37,986 bases of DNA from a virus (IMGVR_UViG_3300005857_000013:1-37986); one strand, 5' to 3'. Numbered from the stretch's first letter, positions 1-7,620 are shown. Notes: generated from the sequence alone by a model not told the origin. Translations and numbers: made by a program.

Positions 1-2
1 GC

Positions 3-242
3 AAAGAAGTCACCACATATATCACCGTCGCTGATAGCGCTACGCAAGATAAAGCGCTTCAGCGTGCCCAACAAGTCGCTAAAGACTTCCAGTTCACCGC
101 CGACAACGCAAAGGTCGTGCTGGTCGCACAACGCTATAACCGCAACGGCAAATTGCAGGTTATCTTGCGCTTGCGCATTGTCCCATTATCATCCCGTGCA
201 GGTCGCAGCAAATTTGTCGCCCATAGCGCCGACGAAATTTGA
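3..242 (+). CDS. C-terminal end of an unrecognised protein (5' partial)
   Basis: An open frame runs from the window edge (frame beginning at base 3) to a TGA at 240-242, giving 79 residues with no start inside the window. The segment looks like real protein: charged and hydrophobic residues alternate, and the stretches TTYITVADSA and KLQVILRLRIVP read as beta strands around an alanine/glutamine-rich helix. I do not recognise the family. It precedes a strong hairpin and a small gene, before the packaging operon, so it may belong to an upstream early or replication unit of the same phage. That placement is inference. Confidence 0.6.
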   Translation, partial: KEVTTYITVADSATQDKALQRAQQVAKDFQFTADNAKVVLVAQRYNRNGKLQVILRLRIVPLSSRAGRSKFVAHSADEI

Positions 243-252
243 CGCACAAAAC

Positions 253-281
253 GGCAGGGCAGGTCAACCGCCTGCCCTGCC
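253..281 (+). other. Perfect 11-bp hairpin between two genes
   Basis: The arms GGCAGGGCAGG (253-263) and CCTGCCCTGCC (271-281) are perfect reverse complements around a 7-base loop. The hairpin sits between the stop at 242 and the ribosome binding site at about 292-299 of the next gene. No T-run follows, so it is not a standard intrinsic terminator. It could stabilise the 3' end of the upstream message or act as a weak terminator or attenuator. The arm sequence recurs in the terminator at 573-600. Confidence 0.6.
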
Positions 282-304
282 CACAATCAATGGAGGTGAA
301 CATT

Positions 305-538
305 ATGGCGTGCATTGACGAACTCAACATTGACGAACTGCAAGATACAATCGTTGACGCTATCGCCAACATTGTTCACGAGAAAATCGCCCAATGGCTA
401 TGGGATGAGGTTGGCTCTGCCATTGACAACATTATCCATCCATCAATGCGTTCATGTATTTGGCAACAAATTGCCCAATACATGGACGAACTTGCCAACA
501 ACATCCGCACATACGCCCAACAATTAGCCCAACAATAA
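305..538 (+). CDS. Small acidic helical protein, unknown function
   Basis: The ATG at 305 is preceded by a strong ribosome binding site (GGAGGTGAA, 292-300) and was chosen over a GTG/TTG-type extension reaching back to 239, which would overlap the hairpin. The product is 77 residues, rich in Asp, Glu, Ile, Ala and Gln, and looks almost entirely alpha-helical with amphipathic repeats such as DELQDTIVDAIANIVHEKIA. No family is recognised. It lies alone between a hairpin and a strong terminator whose stems share sequence, a moron-like arrangement. It could bind DNA or a host protein, but nothing in the sequence shows which. Confidence 0.7.
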   Translation: MACIDELNIDELQDTIVDAIANIVHEKIAQWLWDEVGSAIDNIIHPSMRSCIWQQIAQYMDELANNIRTYAQQLAQQ

Positions 539-572
539 GCCAATAGCCTGCCTAGCGCTCCAATCCCGCCCC

Positions 573-612
573 GCCCTGCCGTCCAGCGTGACGGCAGGGC
601 ATTTTTGTTTTT
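573..612 (+). terminator. Strong intrinsic terminator
   Basis: GCCCTGCCGTC (573-583) pairs perfectly with GACGGCAGGGC (590-600) around a 6-base loop. A T-rich tail follows (602-606 and 608-612, broken by one G). It lies 34 bases after the stop of the 77-residue gene and should end that transcript before the repeat block. Confidence 0.9.
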
Positions 613-649
613 GTGCCCCATAACGCCATCATCCATTACCGTCATCATT

Positions 650-724
650 TACCGCATTACCGCTCTATCGCTATCGCTCTACCGCTCTACCGCATTACCG
701 CTCTACCGCCCTACCGCTCTACCG
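650..724. repeat. Degenerate 8-bp tandem repeat (TACCGCTC type)
   Basis: Units of the form TACCGCNN follow one another: TACCGCAT, TACCGCTC, a TATCGC variant pair, TACCGCTC, TACCGCAT, TACCGCTC, TACCGCCC, TACCGCTC and a final TACCG. The period is 8 bases apart from one 6-base unit. Such an array could bind a protein cooperatively or simply reflect slippage. Confidence 0.75.
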
Positions 725-730
725 TCATCG

Positions 731-779
731 TTGCCGTTACCGTCATCGTTGCTAAAAGATAAACGCATAGCGTTATGCG
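731..779 (+). promoter_or_regulatory. Weak promoter-like site with an operator-like palindrome
   Basis: TTGCCG (731-736) and TAAAAG (753-758) are 16 bases apart and resemble a poor sigma-70 promoter. Just downstream, CGCATA (764-769) and TATGCG (774-779) form an inverted repeat around GCGT, in the most AT-rich part of the repeat block. It would read toward the terminase genes and leave a leader of about 500 bases. The match is weak and could be chance. Confidence 0.2.
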
Positions 780-853
780 CACCAAAATGCCATTATCGCC
801 CCATGACGCCCCGCAACATAACGCCCCGTCATTGTCGCCCCGCAATTGTCCTG

Positions 854-913
854 CACCATAGCGCCCCGCAAGATAGCGCCCCGCACCATAGCGTCCTGCA
901 AGATAGCGTCCCG
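854..913. repeat. Four 15-bp tandem units in a 30-bp higher-order period
   Basis: CACCATAGCGCCCCG, CAAGATAGCGCCCCG, CACCATAGCGTCCTG and CAAGATAGCGTCCCG follow head to tail. Units 1 and 3 begin CACC and units 2 and 4 begin CAAG, so a 30-bp dimer has been duplicated. The units have no spacers, so this is not a CRISPR array. Confidence 0.85.
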
Positions 914-995
914 CATGACGAAAAATGTCCGATAATTTTGCTTTGTTGATTTTGCCCATAGCGTCCATTGTGCGCCATTGTTGCGTCATTGTTGC

Positions 996-1009
996 CGATA
1001 GCGCTATCG
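996..1009. repeat. 14-bp perfect palindrome
   Basis: CGATAGCGCTATCG reads identically on both strands. It sits among CCATTGTTGCGTCATTG-type and CCATTGTGCGCC words that recur on either side. It could be a dimeric protein binding site or just a result of the repeat composition. Confidence 0.6.
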
Positions 1010-1277
1010 CCATTGTGCGCCAATAGCGCCATTGTGCGTCATGCCGTCATCATTGTGCGCCACACCACGCTATCGCCATGCCACGCTACGCTATCGCCGT
1101 GCCGACGCCATGCCGATGCCACGCCACGATGCCACGCCATCATGCCGACGCCACGCCCCGCATCAGCGCCCCGCATCAGCGCCATGCCCCAGCGCCCCCG
1201 CACGGCGAATGCCCCACCCCCGCCCCCCGCCCCTTTAATCCCCTTTGTGCTCCAATATGTCAAAAGAGGTTGGTGAT

Positions 1278-1754
1278 GTGATAGAATTGGGTTGGGTGAT
1301 GAGCGAGATGTCACGGAGAAAGGTTCAGGCGCATGAGAAGAGGCGGGAGTTTATGCGTTTATTGGACGAGGGTTATACGGTGGAGGAGGCGTGTCAGGCG
1401 TTGAATGTGGCGGTGAGTGAGTTAGGGGATTGGTTAGAGGATGAGGAGTTTTGTGATTTTATGGAGCGATGGCGTCGTGGGATGGAGGTGATAGTGGAGG
1501 GGAAGTTAATAGAGCGGGCGAGGAAGGGGAGTGTGACGGGGGCGGTGAAGTTTTTGGTATCACGGGAGCCAGAGCGATGGAGTGAGAAGGTGATGGTTCG
1601 GCAGGTTGGGGAGGAGCGGCGGGAGGTGCGGATTATTTTTGGGTGGCAGCCGAGTGATGGGCGAGTATTGGGGGAGCGGAGTGAGGTGATAGATTTGGAG
1701 GGGGTGAATGTGCGGGCGTTGAAGCCTGTGGAGTTAGAGGGAGGGAGGCGATAG
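1278..1754 (+). CDS. terS: Terminase small subunit (TerS)
   Basis: This subunit recognises phage DNA and delivers it to the large terminase for packaging. The N-terminal part has a helix-turn-helix-like stretch (DEGYTVEEACQALNVAVSEL). The centre has the pattern LIERARKGSVTGAVKFLVSREPERWSE in two parts, typical of small terminases of the homeodomain-like class. The large terminase follows after one base. The start is uncertain. GTG at 1278 has AAAGAGG about 9 bases upstream, whereas the ATGs at 1257 and 1299 lack good sites. From 1278 the protein is 158 residues. It is the first gene after the repeat block and marks the switch to G-rich coding sequence. Confidence 0.85.
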   Translation: MIELGWVMSEMSRRKVQAHEKRREFMRLLDEGYTVEEACQALNVAVSELGDWLEDEEFCDFMERWRRGMEVIVEGKLIERARKGSVTGAVKFLVSREPERWSEKVMVRQVGEERREVRIIFGWQPSDGRVLGERSEVIDLEGVNVRALKPVELEGGRR

Positions 1755-1755
1755 A

Positions 1756-3087
1756 ATGGTTCGGGAGTATGAGGTGACGGAGAAGCAGCGGGAGTTTTTG
1801 GAAAATTCTGCACGGTTTCGGGCGTTTATTGGTGGGTGGGGGTGTGGGAAGACGACGGCGGGGTGTTTGGAGGCGATACGGGTGTCGTTGATGTATGAGG
1901 GGGCGAGTGGGTTAGTGGCGAGGAAGACCTTTCGGGAGTTAGTTCAGACGACTTTGAGTGTGCTTTTTGATTTAATGCCGTGGGAGTTGGTGTGGTCACA
2001 CAACAAGCGGGAGGGGAAGGTGGAGATGGGGTTACCGCAGTGGCGGAAGCCGTCGGTGATATATTACATGTCGTTGGATGACAAGAGGAAGTTGGAGGGG
2101 ATGAATTTGGGATGGTTTTACATAGACGAGGCGGTAGAGGTAGAGGAGGAGTTTTGGGTGACCTTATTGGGGCGGTTACGGCATCCTGTGGGACCTCGGC
2201 GGGCGTGGTTGACGACGACGCCGCCAGCGTATGGGCATTGGATATACAAGTGGTTTAACCGAGGGGGTGATTTTAGTATCGTGCGGGCGAAGACTTACGA
2301 TAACCCGTATTTGTCGTCGGATTACATCAAGATGTTGGAGGGGTTATTTGAGGGGGAGGATTACCGCAAGTATATTTTGGGGGAGATGGGGGCGGACCGA
2401 AGCGGGGCGGTTATTTTCCCGAATTTCAATCCTGAGTTGCATATTGTGCCGAAGGAGGAGGTGGACGAGATATTGCAGGGGGTGCCGAGTTTATATCGGG
2501 GGATAGATTTTGGGTTTTACCGACCTGCGGCGGTTTGGGGTGCTTTGGACGAGTGGAGCAGGTTAGTGATTGTGGGGGAGTATTTGGGGCAGAGTGAGCC
2601 GTTGGAGGCGTTTGCTCAGCGGTTGAAACGGAAGGACATGGAGTGGTTTGGGGGGAAGCGGGTGTTAGTGGATTATCACGACCCGCATAGCACCTACACG
2701 ACGGATATTGTTCGGGTGGATAGGGCGCAGATATTGCGGGAGCATGGGCTTAATCCTGTGCCTGCGTTAGGGGGGAGTGTAGAGGGAGGGCTCATGTTGT
2801 TGCAAACTTTGATGGACCGATTAGTGATGGGGAAGCCGTTGTTGAGGGTGAGCGAGGAGTGTAAGTTGTTGATAGAGGGATTTCGGAGCGGGTATGTGTG
2901 GGATGAGAATGGGAAGAAGCCGAAGAAGACGGGGATTTACGAACATTTGTTTGATGCGTTACGCTATTTAGCGATTGGATTGAACCGTAAGATAGGGGCA
3001 GGGACATGGCAACCGTTGGGTGAACCGAGCAGCGAATTTCCGATGCCTCGGGGATTAACTTACATGGAGACTTTCAGGGTCAGGTGA
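1756..3087 (+). CDS. terL: Terminase large subunit (TerL), packaging ATPase and nuclease
   Basis: TerL drives DNA into the prohead and cuts it. The 443-residue protein has a Walker A loop GGWGCGKT (26-33), a Walker B FYIDEA (121-126) with its catalytic glutamate, and a coupling-type TTTPP (153-157). Its C-terminal RNase H-like nuclease has acidic residues at D251 (GIDFGF), D306 (LVDYHDP) and D400 (HLFDALRY). The length and motif order are normal for the family. It starts one base after terS ends, with an SD-like GGAGGGAGG inside the terS tail, so the two are probably translationally coupled. Codon choice is extremely G-rich on the + strand. Confidence 0.97.
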   Translation: MVREYEVTEKQREFLENSARFRAFIGGWGCGKTTAGCLEAIRVSLMYEGASGLVARKTFRELVQTTLSVLFDLMPWELVWSHNKREGKVEMGLPQWRKPSVIYYMSLDDKRKLEGMNLGWFYIDEAVEVEEEFWVTLLGRLRHPVGPRRAWLTTTPPAYGHWIYKWFNRGGDFSIVRAKTYDNPYLSSDYIKMLEGLFEGEDYRKYILGEMGADRSGAVIFPNFNPELHIVPKEEVDEILQGVPSLYRGIDFGFYRPAAVWGALDEWSRLVIVGEYLGQSEPLEAFAQRLKRKDMEWFGGKRVLVDYHDPHSTYTTDIVRVDRAQILREHGLNPVPALGGSVEGGLMLLQTLMDRLVMGKPLLRVSEECKLLIEGFRSGYVWDENGKKPKKTGIYEHLFDALRYLAIGLNRKIGAGTWQPLGEPSSEFPMPRGLTYMETFRVR

Positions 3088-3094
3088 GGCAAGA

Positions 3095-5035
3095 ATGGAA
3101 GGCATTGAGGGTTGGACGCAATTGATGCCGATGTTGGAGAGTTTACCGAGGGTAGAGGTGGAGGTTCGTCCTCAGTTAGCGCCGCCGAGCCCGTTTGTGT
3201 TGGGGGCGATGGCGGTAGAGTTGAAGCAGGAAGTGGGGAAGTATGAGGAGACTTTCAAGCGGTTATTGCGGATGGCGAAGGAAGGGCGGGCAGGGGCAGA
3301 GGAACGGTGGAAGATAGCGCAGGCGGCGTATGAGTGTCGGTATGATTTTGGGTTTAAGAGTGCGCACCAGGCGAAAGCCTATGTGCCTCGGTTGACCCGC
3401 AATGTGGATGTCGTGGCGCAATATCTCCGACGGATGTTGGTGGAAAATCAGCAGTTCTTCACGGTGACAACCCCTTCGTCCCGTTTAGAGGATATTGCGA
3501 ACGCAGCGGTTATTCAGCGGATGGTTCAGTATATTGTGGAGCGGAACAATTTAGACGAGCAATTCACGAGGTTAGCGAAGATGGGGTTGTTGTATGGGTT
3601 GGTGGTGATGAAGGTGTATGTGGCGCCTCGGAAGGTGACGCATGTGGTGGTGGGAGAAGACAACAAAATTCGGTCAGTGGAGCGGAACAGTTACACCATC
3701 AGATTGGAGTTGGTTGACCCTTGGGATTTCTACTTAGACCCGACGGGGTTGAACAAGTTTGTGATACAGCGGATTTTGGTGGAGAAGTCGGATTTGTATG
3801 ACTTTGTGGATTTGCAGTTATTGGAGCGGGAGGCAGTAGAGAAGTTGATTGCGAAGGGGGAGGGGCATTTAGCGAAGGTAGAGACGCCGTTGAAGACGCC
3901 GAAGGAGCGTCCGATGTTCATGCTGTTTGAGTATTGGGGGGATTGGTGGGACGAGCAGGGGCAGTTGTTGCATCGGAATATTTGGGCGATTTTCGGGGCA
4001 GTGGTGGGGGCGGATGGGACGGAGTTACCCGATTTCGTGTTGTTGAAAGGACCGATGCCGAACCCTTATTGGCATCAGAAACCGCCCTTTGTGTGGTCGT
4101 CCTTTTCCCCGTTGCCGTCCAAAGCCGTCTATCCCCTTGCCGTCGCCGATTTCCTCGTGGACTTACAGCGGGAATACACGAGATTGGTGAATGCGATGAT
4201 AGATGGGGCGATATTTGATGCGGTGAATTTGTTTGAGGTGAACGAGTTTGCGGTGGAGGATGTGAAGGAGTTGGATGAGATATGGTCGGGGAAAATTTTG
4301 CGACGGAAGGGCACTGACCCGATTATTACCCCTGTTCAGTTAGGGAAGATGCCGTCCGCCGCCAGTTTTATGTTACAGTTGATGGAGCGGTATTTGTTAG
4401 AAGGGTTTGGGGTCACAGAGACGGTCTTGGGGTATTTGAGCAGTCGGGGTCGTCCGACAGCGACGGAGGTTATGACGGCACGGGCGCATGCCTTCAGTGC
4501 GATTGAGGAAATGGGGCGGATGGTGGAAAGTAACTTTATGGAGCCGTTGTTGGAGCGAGTGTTTCAGGTGGCGATGCAGGTATTGCCTGATTTGGCGGAT
4601 GAGGAGATGTTGAATGCTTTGGGGGATATGTCGCCGACCTTGCGCCGATTGATGTCGTTGTCGGCAGAGGAGCGGGAGGCGTTGGTGCGGGGCGGATATC
4701 GCTTCCAAGTGCGGGGGATGAGCATGGCATTGACGAAGGCGCAAGAGTTGGCACGCATCAACGAGTTCGTCCAGATTGCCGCTCAAATCCCTGCGTTTGC
4801 CCAACAAATCAACTGGACGATGTTGTTGCGGAAGATTGTGGAGGCGTATGGGTGGTCACCCGATGAAGTGTTAGCGCCGACGCCAACCCCAGTTTTACCC
4901 CCCACAGCAACAGAAGGTGGTGGGGGTGAGGGTGAAGAGGTGCCGACAGCGGAAGCCGCTGCTGCCACAGGGCATGCGACCGAACCAGGGGCTGCCGTTG
5001 ACCTTGAGGGAGTGTTACAAGGGTTGGGTGAGTGA
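3095..5035 (+). CDS. Portal protein (head-tail connector)
   Basis: The portal forms the dodecameric ring through which DNA enters and leaves the head. The 646-residue length, the position right after TerL and the composition fit a podovirus portal. The N-terminal region has AKAYVPRLTRNVDVVAQYLR, typical of a portal wing. A long central helix region includes YPLAVADFLVDLQREYTRLV and TATEVMTARAHAFSAIEEMG. The last 50 residues are a Pro/Ala/Glu-rich tail (VLAPTPTPVLPPTATEG onward) that looks disordered. The ATG at 3095 follows GTGAGGCA. Synonymous codon use switches locally to a C-rich style near 4085-4160 without breaking the frame. Confidence 0.92.
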   Translation: MEGIEGWTQLMPMLESLPRVEVEVRPQLAPPSPFVLGAMAVELKQEVGKYEETFKRLLRMAKEGRAGAEERWKIAQAAYECRYDFGFKSAHQAKAYVPRLTRNVDVVAQYLRRMLVENQQFFTVTTPSSRLEDIANAAVIQRMVQYIVERNNLDEQFTRLAKMGLLYGLVVMKVYVAPRKVTHVVVGEDNKIRSVERNSYTIRLELVDPWDFYLDPTGLNKFVIQRILVEKSDLYDFVDLQLLEREAVEKLIAKGEGHLAKVETPLKTPKERPMFMLFEYWGDWWDEQGQLLHRNIWAIFGAVVGADGTELPDFVLLKGPMPNPYWHQKPPFVWSSFSPLPSKAVYPLAVADFLVDLQREYTRLVNAMIDGAIFDAVNLFEVNEFAVEDVKELDEIWSGKILRRKGTDPIITPVQLGKMPSAASFMLQLMERYLLEGFGVTETVLGYLSSRGRPTATEVMTARAHAFSAIEEMGRMVESNFMEPLLERVFQVAMQVLPDLADEEMLNALGDMSPTLRRLMSLSAEEREALVRGGYRFQVRGMSMALTKAQELARINEFVQIAAQIPAFAQQINWTMLLRKIVEAYGWSPDEVLAPTPTPVLPPTATEGGGGEGEEVPTAEAAAATGHATEPGAAVDLEGVLQGLGE

Positions 5036-5063
5036 GCCATAATTGTTCGTGAGGTGACGGACG

Positions 5064-5444
5064 ATGTGGAACAAATTGGCAATGTTTTGGTGGGGGTCGC
5101 AGAAATTAGTTGACCAAGCCTGGGACGCTGTAACCCAACTGTTGGAATGGGCGGAACAAACCCACCAGAGTGCGATGTCTTTGCTGAACCAACCTTACTA
5201 TCTCAAGGTGGGCACAGCGTTGGGACGGGTCTTCTGCTTGGCGGTCTTTTTGTCTAACGGGGTTGTGGCGCCTGAAGAGGTGATGGCACGGGAAGGACAT
5301 CCCAAGGCGGTGTTCATCAAGCGCTTTCTGACGGGATTGCATTCCGTTCCCTTCGCTTATGCCTATTTGGTGTCGTTCCCGAAAAATTCGGAACGACTTC
5401 AACGGGTGCGTTGGGTGACAGATTTGGGACCGAAAGGAGCGTGA
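5064..5444 (+). CDS. Unknown 126-residue phage protein
   Basis: The ATG at 5064 is preceded by GTGAGGTGACGG, and the gene lies 28 bases after the portal in the same operon. The protein starts with an aromatic, helix-forming stretch (MWNKLAMFWWGSQKLVDQAW). It has a mildly hydrophobic centre (ALGRVFCLAVFLSNGVV), too short for a confident membrane helix, and a basic C-terminus. I recognise no family. The place between portal and appendage genes suggests a structural accessory or chaperone role, but that is positional inference only. Confidence 0.75.
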   Translation: MWNKLAMFWWGSQKLVDQAWDAVTQLLEWAEQTHQSAMSLLNQPYYLKVGTALGRVFCLAVFLSNGVVAPEEVMAREGHPKAVFIKRFLTGLHSVPFAYAYLVSFPKNSERLQRVRWVTDLGPKGA

Positions 5445-5451
5445 GTTCGTG

Positions 5452-5667
5452 ATGGCGAAGGAGACAAAGCGCCCCGTTAAGATTATCGGGAACTACAACG
5501 AGAGTGAGAAGGACGCCCCTGGGTTCAATGTTTATGGGAACCGCAGGATGCCACGAGACCATCTCACCAAAGACCTACCTGTCCACGAAATTACTCCCTC
5601 TCTGGAGCGTCAAAAAGTGACCCAGTATCCTGACCCCAAGCAACCTCTTCTTCGGAAACGACAGTGA
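5452..5667 (+). CDS. Small unknown hydrophilic protein
   Basis: This 71-residue product starts at ATG 5452 (a GTG at 5449 is also possible) after AAAGGAGC. It is hydrophilic and rich in Lys, Arg, Pro and Asn, including PGFNVYGNRRMPRDHL, with no hydrophobic core that would suggest a stable fold. It may be a small virion component or a peptide that folds on a partner. It fits tightly between its neighbours and uses the operon's usual ribosome binding sites, which argues that it is real. Confidence 0.7.
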   Translation: MAKETKRPVKIIGNYNESEKDAPGFNVYGNRRMPRDHLTKDLPVHEITPSLERQKVTQYPDPKQPLLRKRQ

Positions 5668-5678
5668 GGTGACCAAGG

Positions 5679-6842
5679 ATGTCGTTATGGCTCATAGAGG
5701 GATTTGACATAAAATGGTTTAAGCCAGGTTTAGATAACTCGTTAGTGCCGATAGTGCCCAAGTGGGGCTTACCGATTGTGCCTTTTGCGATGGAACCGAC
5801 TAGTGCCAACCTTCTCCAACTCCAGCCCAACAGCGGGACTATCCGTGCCCCGATGAATGTCGCCACGAAACTCCCCTTTATGTCTCCCTTGGATGTCATC
5901 GTAGGGGCTCGGTTTTACCGCACGGGTGCTTCCCCCGCCCTGTTGTGTTCGGTCTGGGAAGGGAAGCCGACAGAGACAGGGTCTCGTCTCATAGGGGGAG
6001 TGATGGTGGCGTCGGATGGAAGTATGGTGGGGTTCCAAGGGGGTAGTTGGAACCGAGATGCTGTTGGGTGGGGACTAAGCGAGCACACTAATTTCGTCTC
6101 TACCCCCGACTTCACCTTCCCATATAAAGAGCCCCAACCCCATCTTGGAAACTTCTGGGAAGCCCATTTGGTGTTGAACGCTGCGGGACAACTGACGATA
6201 GAGTTACGGGCGTATGATGATAGTGACCAATTAGAGTTTGATAGTTTGGCTTCAGGAACGATAACCGTTTCGCCTCCGCCCAACATGAACAATCTTTACT
6301 TGTGGGTCTTCTCTAATTATTCCTACAAAGACGCTTCAGGCAACCTGATACCGATGCATGCCTTAGATGACCTGTATCTGGTGCTGGTGGATGGCATTTA
6401 TCCGTCCAGCCCTATCGGACCTATCATAGTAGACACCCTCCTTCCTGTTCGGGCGACAGTGATGGAGTGGAATGTGACGGGGGCAGGGCATGTAGAGGCA
6501 GTCCGAGACGGTTGGGTGTCTCACCCTGCGAATGACCCTGAGTATATTTGGACGAATGCAGCAAACCGCCGAGAGTTATGGAAAATAGACACACCCATTT
6601 ATGAGCCAGAACCCGTGCTGGTAGGGATACAGATGACGGCGTGGGTTAATTTCCAAACCCTGCCTCCTTCCAAGTTAGCCTTGCTGACCCGCTGGGAAGG
6701 GAGTGAGGTTGCTTGGCAACCCCAAGTGGGTGTCCAAAGTGATGTCACAGGGGTCTTTGGGTACATCACCAGGGTTTTGCTTCCCTTCGTTTCGTTTAAC
6801 CAACTGAGGGATGTAGAGTGGGGTGTCCAAACGGTGCCGTAA
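5679..6842 (+). CDS. Lectin-like (concanavalin/LamG-type) phage surface protein
   Basis: The 387-residue protein is almost all predicted beta structure. An opening MSLWLIEGFDIKWFKPGLD is followed by alternating strand segments with the pattern WEAHLVLNAAGQLTIELRAY and a later DDLYLVLVDG. This architecture, with an early GFD motif, is common in phage proteins that carry a jelly-roll lectin-like domain and decorate the capsid or tail. The likely role is host-surface binding or head decoration. No catalytic motif is visible. The ATG at 5679 follows GTGAGGTGACC. The fold assignment rests on sequence style, not on a database match. Confidence 0.6.
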   Translation: MSLWLIEGFDIKWFKPGLDNSLVPIVPKWGLPIVPFAMEPTSANLLQLQPNSGTIRAPMNVATKLPFMSPLDVIVGARFYRTGASPALLCSVWEGKPTETGSRLIGGVMVASDGSMVGFQGGSWNRDAVGWGLSEHTNFVSTPDFTFPYKEPQPHLGNFWEAHLVLNAAGQLTIELRAYDDSDQLEFDSLASGTITVSPPPNMNNLYLWVFSNYSYKDASGNLIPMHALDDLYLVLVDGIYPSSPIGPIIVDTLLPVRATVMEWNVTGAGHVEAVRDGWVSHPANDPEYIWTNAANRRELWKIDTPIYEPEPVLVGIQMTAWVNFQTLPPSKLALLTRWEGSEVAWQPQVGVQSDVTGVFGYITRVLLPFVSFNQLRDVEWGVQTVP

Positions 6843-6858
6843 GGGGAGGAGGGATGAG

Positions 6859-7584
6859 ATGATTGGAATTGTGATGCGAACGGAGGAGGATTTGAACCGT
6901 CTTTTAGTCTTTTGGTTGGAGATTGCTTGTTTGCAGTTTCACACTGGTGATGGTAGTGGCGGTAGTGGTAGTAGTGGCAGTAATGGCGGTAATGGCACGG
7001 GAGATGAAAGCAGCGGTAGTGGAGGTAGTGGTGGTAATGGCACGGGAGGCGAAGGCGGTGGTAGTGGTAATAATGGTACGGAAGGTGAAGGCAGTGGTAG
7101 TGGCAGTAATGGCACGGGAGGCGAAGGTAGCGATAGTGGCGGTAATGACACGGGAGGCGAAGGTAGTGGTGGAACTGGTGAAAATGGTGGCAATGACACA
7201 GGCGACGGTAGTGGTGGTAATGGCACGGAAGGCAATGGAAACGAAGATGTAGTAACTTGGCAAGTGAAACTTTACATAGACGGTGCTAACATTGCCAGTC
7301 GCAGTGCAAACATTCGTATTTATGTCGTAAGGGATACGGGAACAGTGACAGAGCGACATTTTGAGATACGGGACAGTAGATATTTATTGGGTGATAGAGG
7401 CGATGTGGAAGTTCTATCGGTGGCTTTTGACCGTTATTCATTGACAAAGGTTTGGCGCTGGTGGTATTATGATTATGAAACTGGCGACTTAGTGTTTGAA
7501 GACATTGCAATTACAGTTCCGCCGTTCAATGGATTGTCACCTGATGTGGACCACTGGGTTGACGAGCAAGTTCATCGGGCTTAA
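6859..7584 (+). CDS. Glycine-rich repeat protein with C-terminal beta domain
   Basis: The chosen ATG at 6859 follows AGGGGAGGAGGG, and the product is 241 residues. A 30-residue N-terminal anchor is followed by about 95 residues of Gly, Ser, Asn, Thr and Glu in a 12-13-residue degenerate period (NGTGGEGSGSG type). The C-terminal 110 residues (VVTWQVKLYIDGANIASRSA onward) look like a folded beta domain. It resembles a phage appendage or fibre with a flexible glycine-rich shaft and a terminal knob, which is inference. It lacks the GXY period of collagen. Neighbours are a lectin-like protein and a tail fibre. Confidence 0.7.
   Translation: MIGIVMRTEEDLNRLLVFWLEIACLQFHTGDGSGGSGSSGSNGGNGTGDESSGSGGSGGNGTGGEGGGSGNNGTEGEGSGSGSNGTGGEGSDSGGNDTGGEGSGGTGENGGNDTGDGSGGNGTEGNGNEDVVTWQVKLYIDGANIASRSANIRIYVVRDTGTVTERHFEIRDSRYLLGDRGDVEVLSVAFDRYSLTKVWRWWYYDYETGDLVFEDIAITVPPFNGLSPDVDHWVDEQVHRA
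6946..7245 (+). repeat. Coding tandem repeat, about 36-39 bp period
   Basis: Degenerate units around GGTAATGGCACGGGAGGCGA recur about seven times and encode the Gly/Ser/Asn/Thr/Glu shaft of the protein at 6859-7584. Units differ by substitutions and by small in-frame length changes, as expected from replication slippage under frame selection. Such repeats often vary in number between related phages. Confidence 0.8.
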
Positions 7585-7620
7585 CGGACAAAGTGACCCC
7601 CGACTTTAAGGGGTGATTTT

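Larger units (their letters stand above)
613..1240. repeat. Gene-free, C-rich, nested short-repeat region upstream of the terminase genes
   Basis: About 630 bases hold no credible gene. ORFs in all frames are low-complexity and lack ribosome binding sites. Imperfect repeats dominate: about nine 8-bp units of the type TACCGCTC at 650-724, four 15-bp units at 854-913, recurrent ATAGCGC and CCATTGTGCGCC words at 955-1060, and GCGCCCCGCATCA units near 1160-1185. The + strand is strongly C-rich here and becomes strongly G-rich just after 1250. The position directly before the terminase genes makes a packaging site, replication origin or long regulatory leader possible. None of these is proven. Confidence 0.7.

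Noticed and set aside
253-281. Hairpin as an intrinsic terminator of the first partial gene
   Set aside because: The stem is strong but no T-run follows; it was kept only as an unassigned hairpin.
854-913. Regular 15-bp units as a possible CRISPR array
   Set aside because: Units are contiguous, have no unique spacers and are shorter than CRISPR repeats; this is a simple tandem repeat.
605-1276. Several ORFs of 60-114 codons on both strands in the repeat block
   Set aside because: They encode low-complexity His/Ala/Pro/Arg or Ser/Leu repeats, lack ribosome binding sites and are by-products of the short DNA repeats being open in many frames.
6939-7235. Pro/Leu-rich minus-strand ORF of 98 codons opposite the glycine-rich gene
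   Set aside because: It is the complement of Gly/Ser repeats, which always reads as Pro/Leu-rich sequence.
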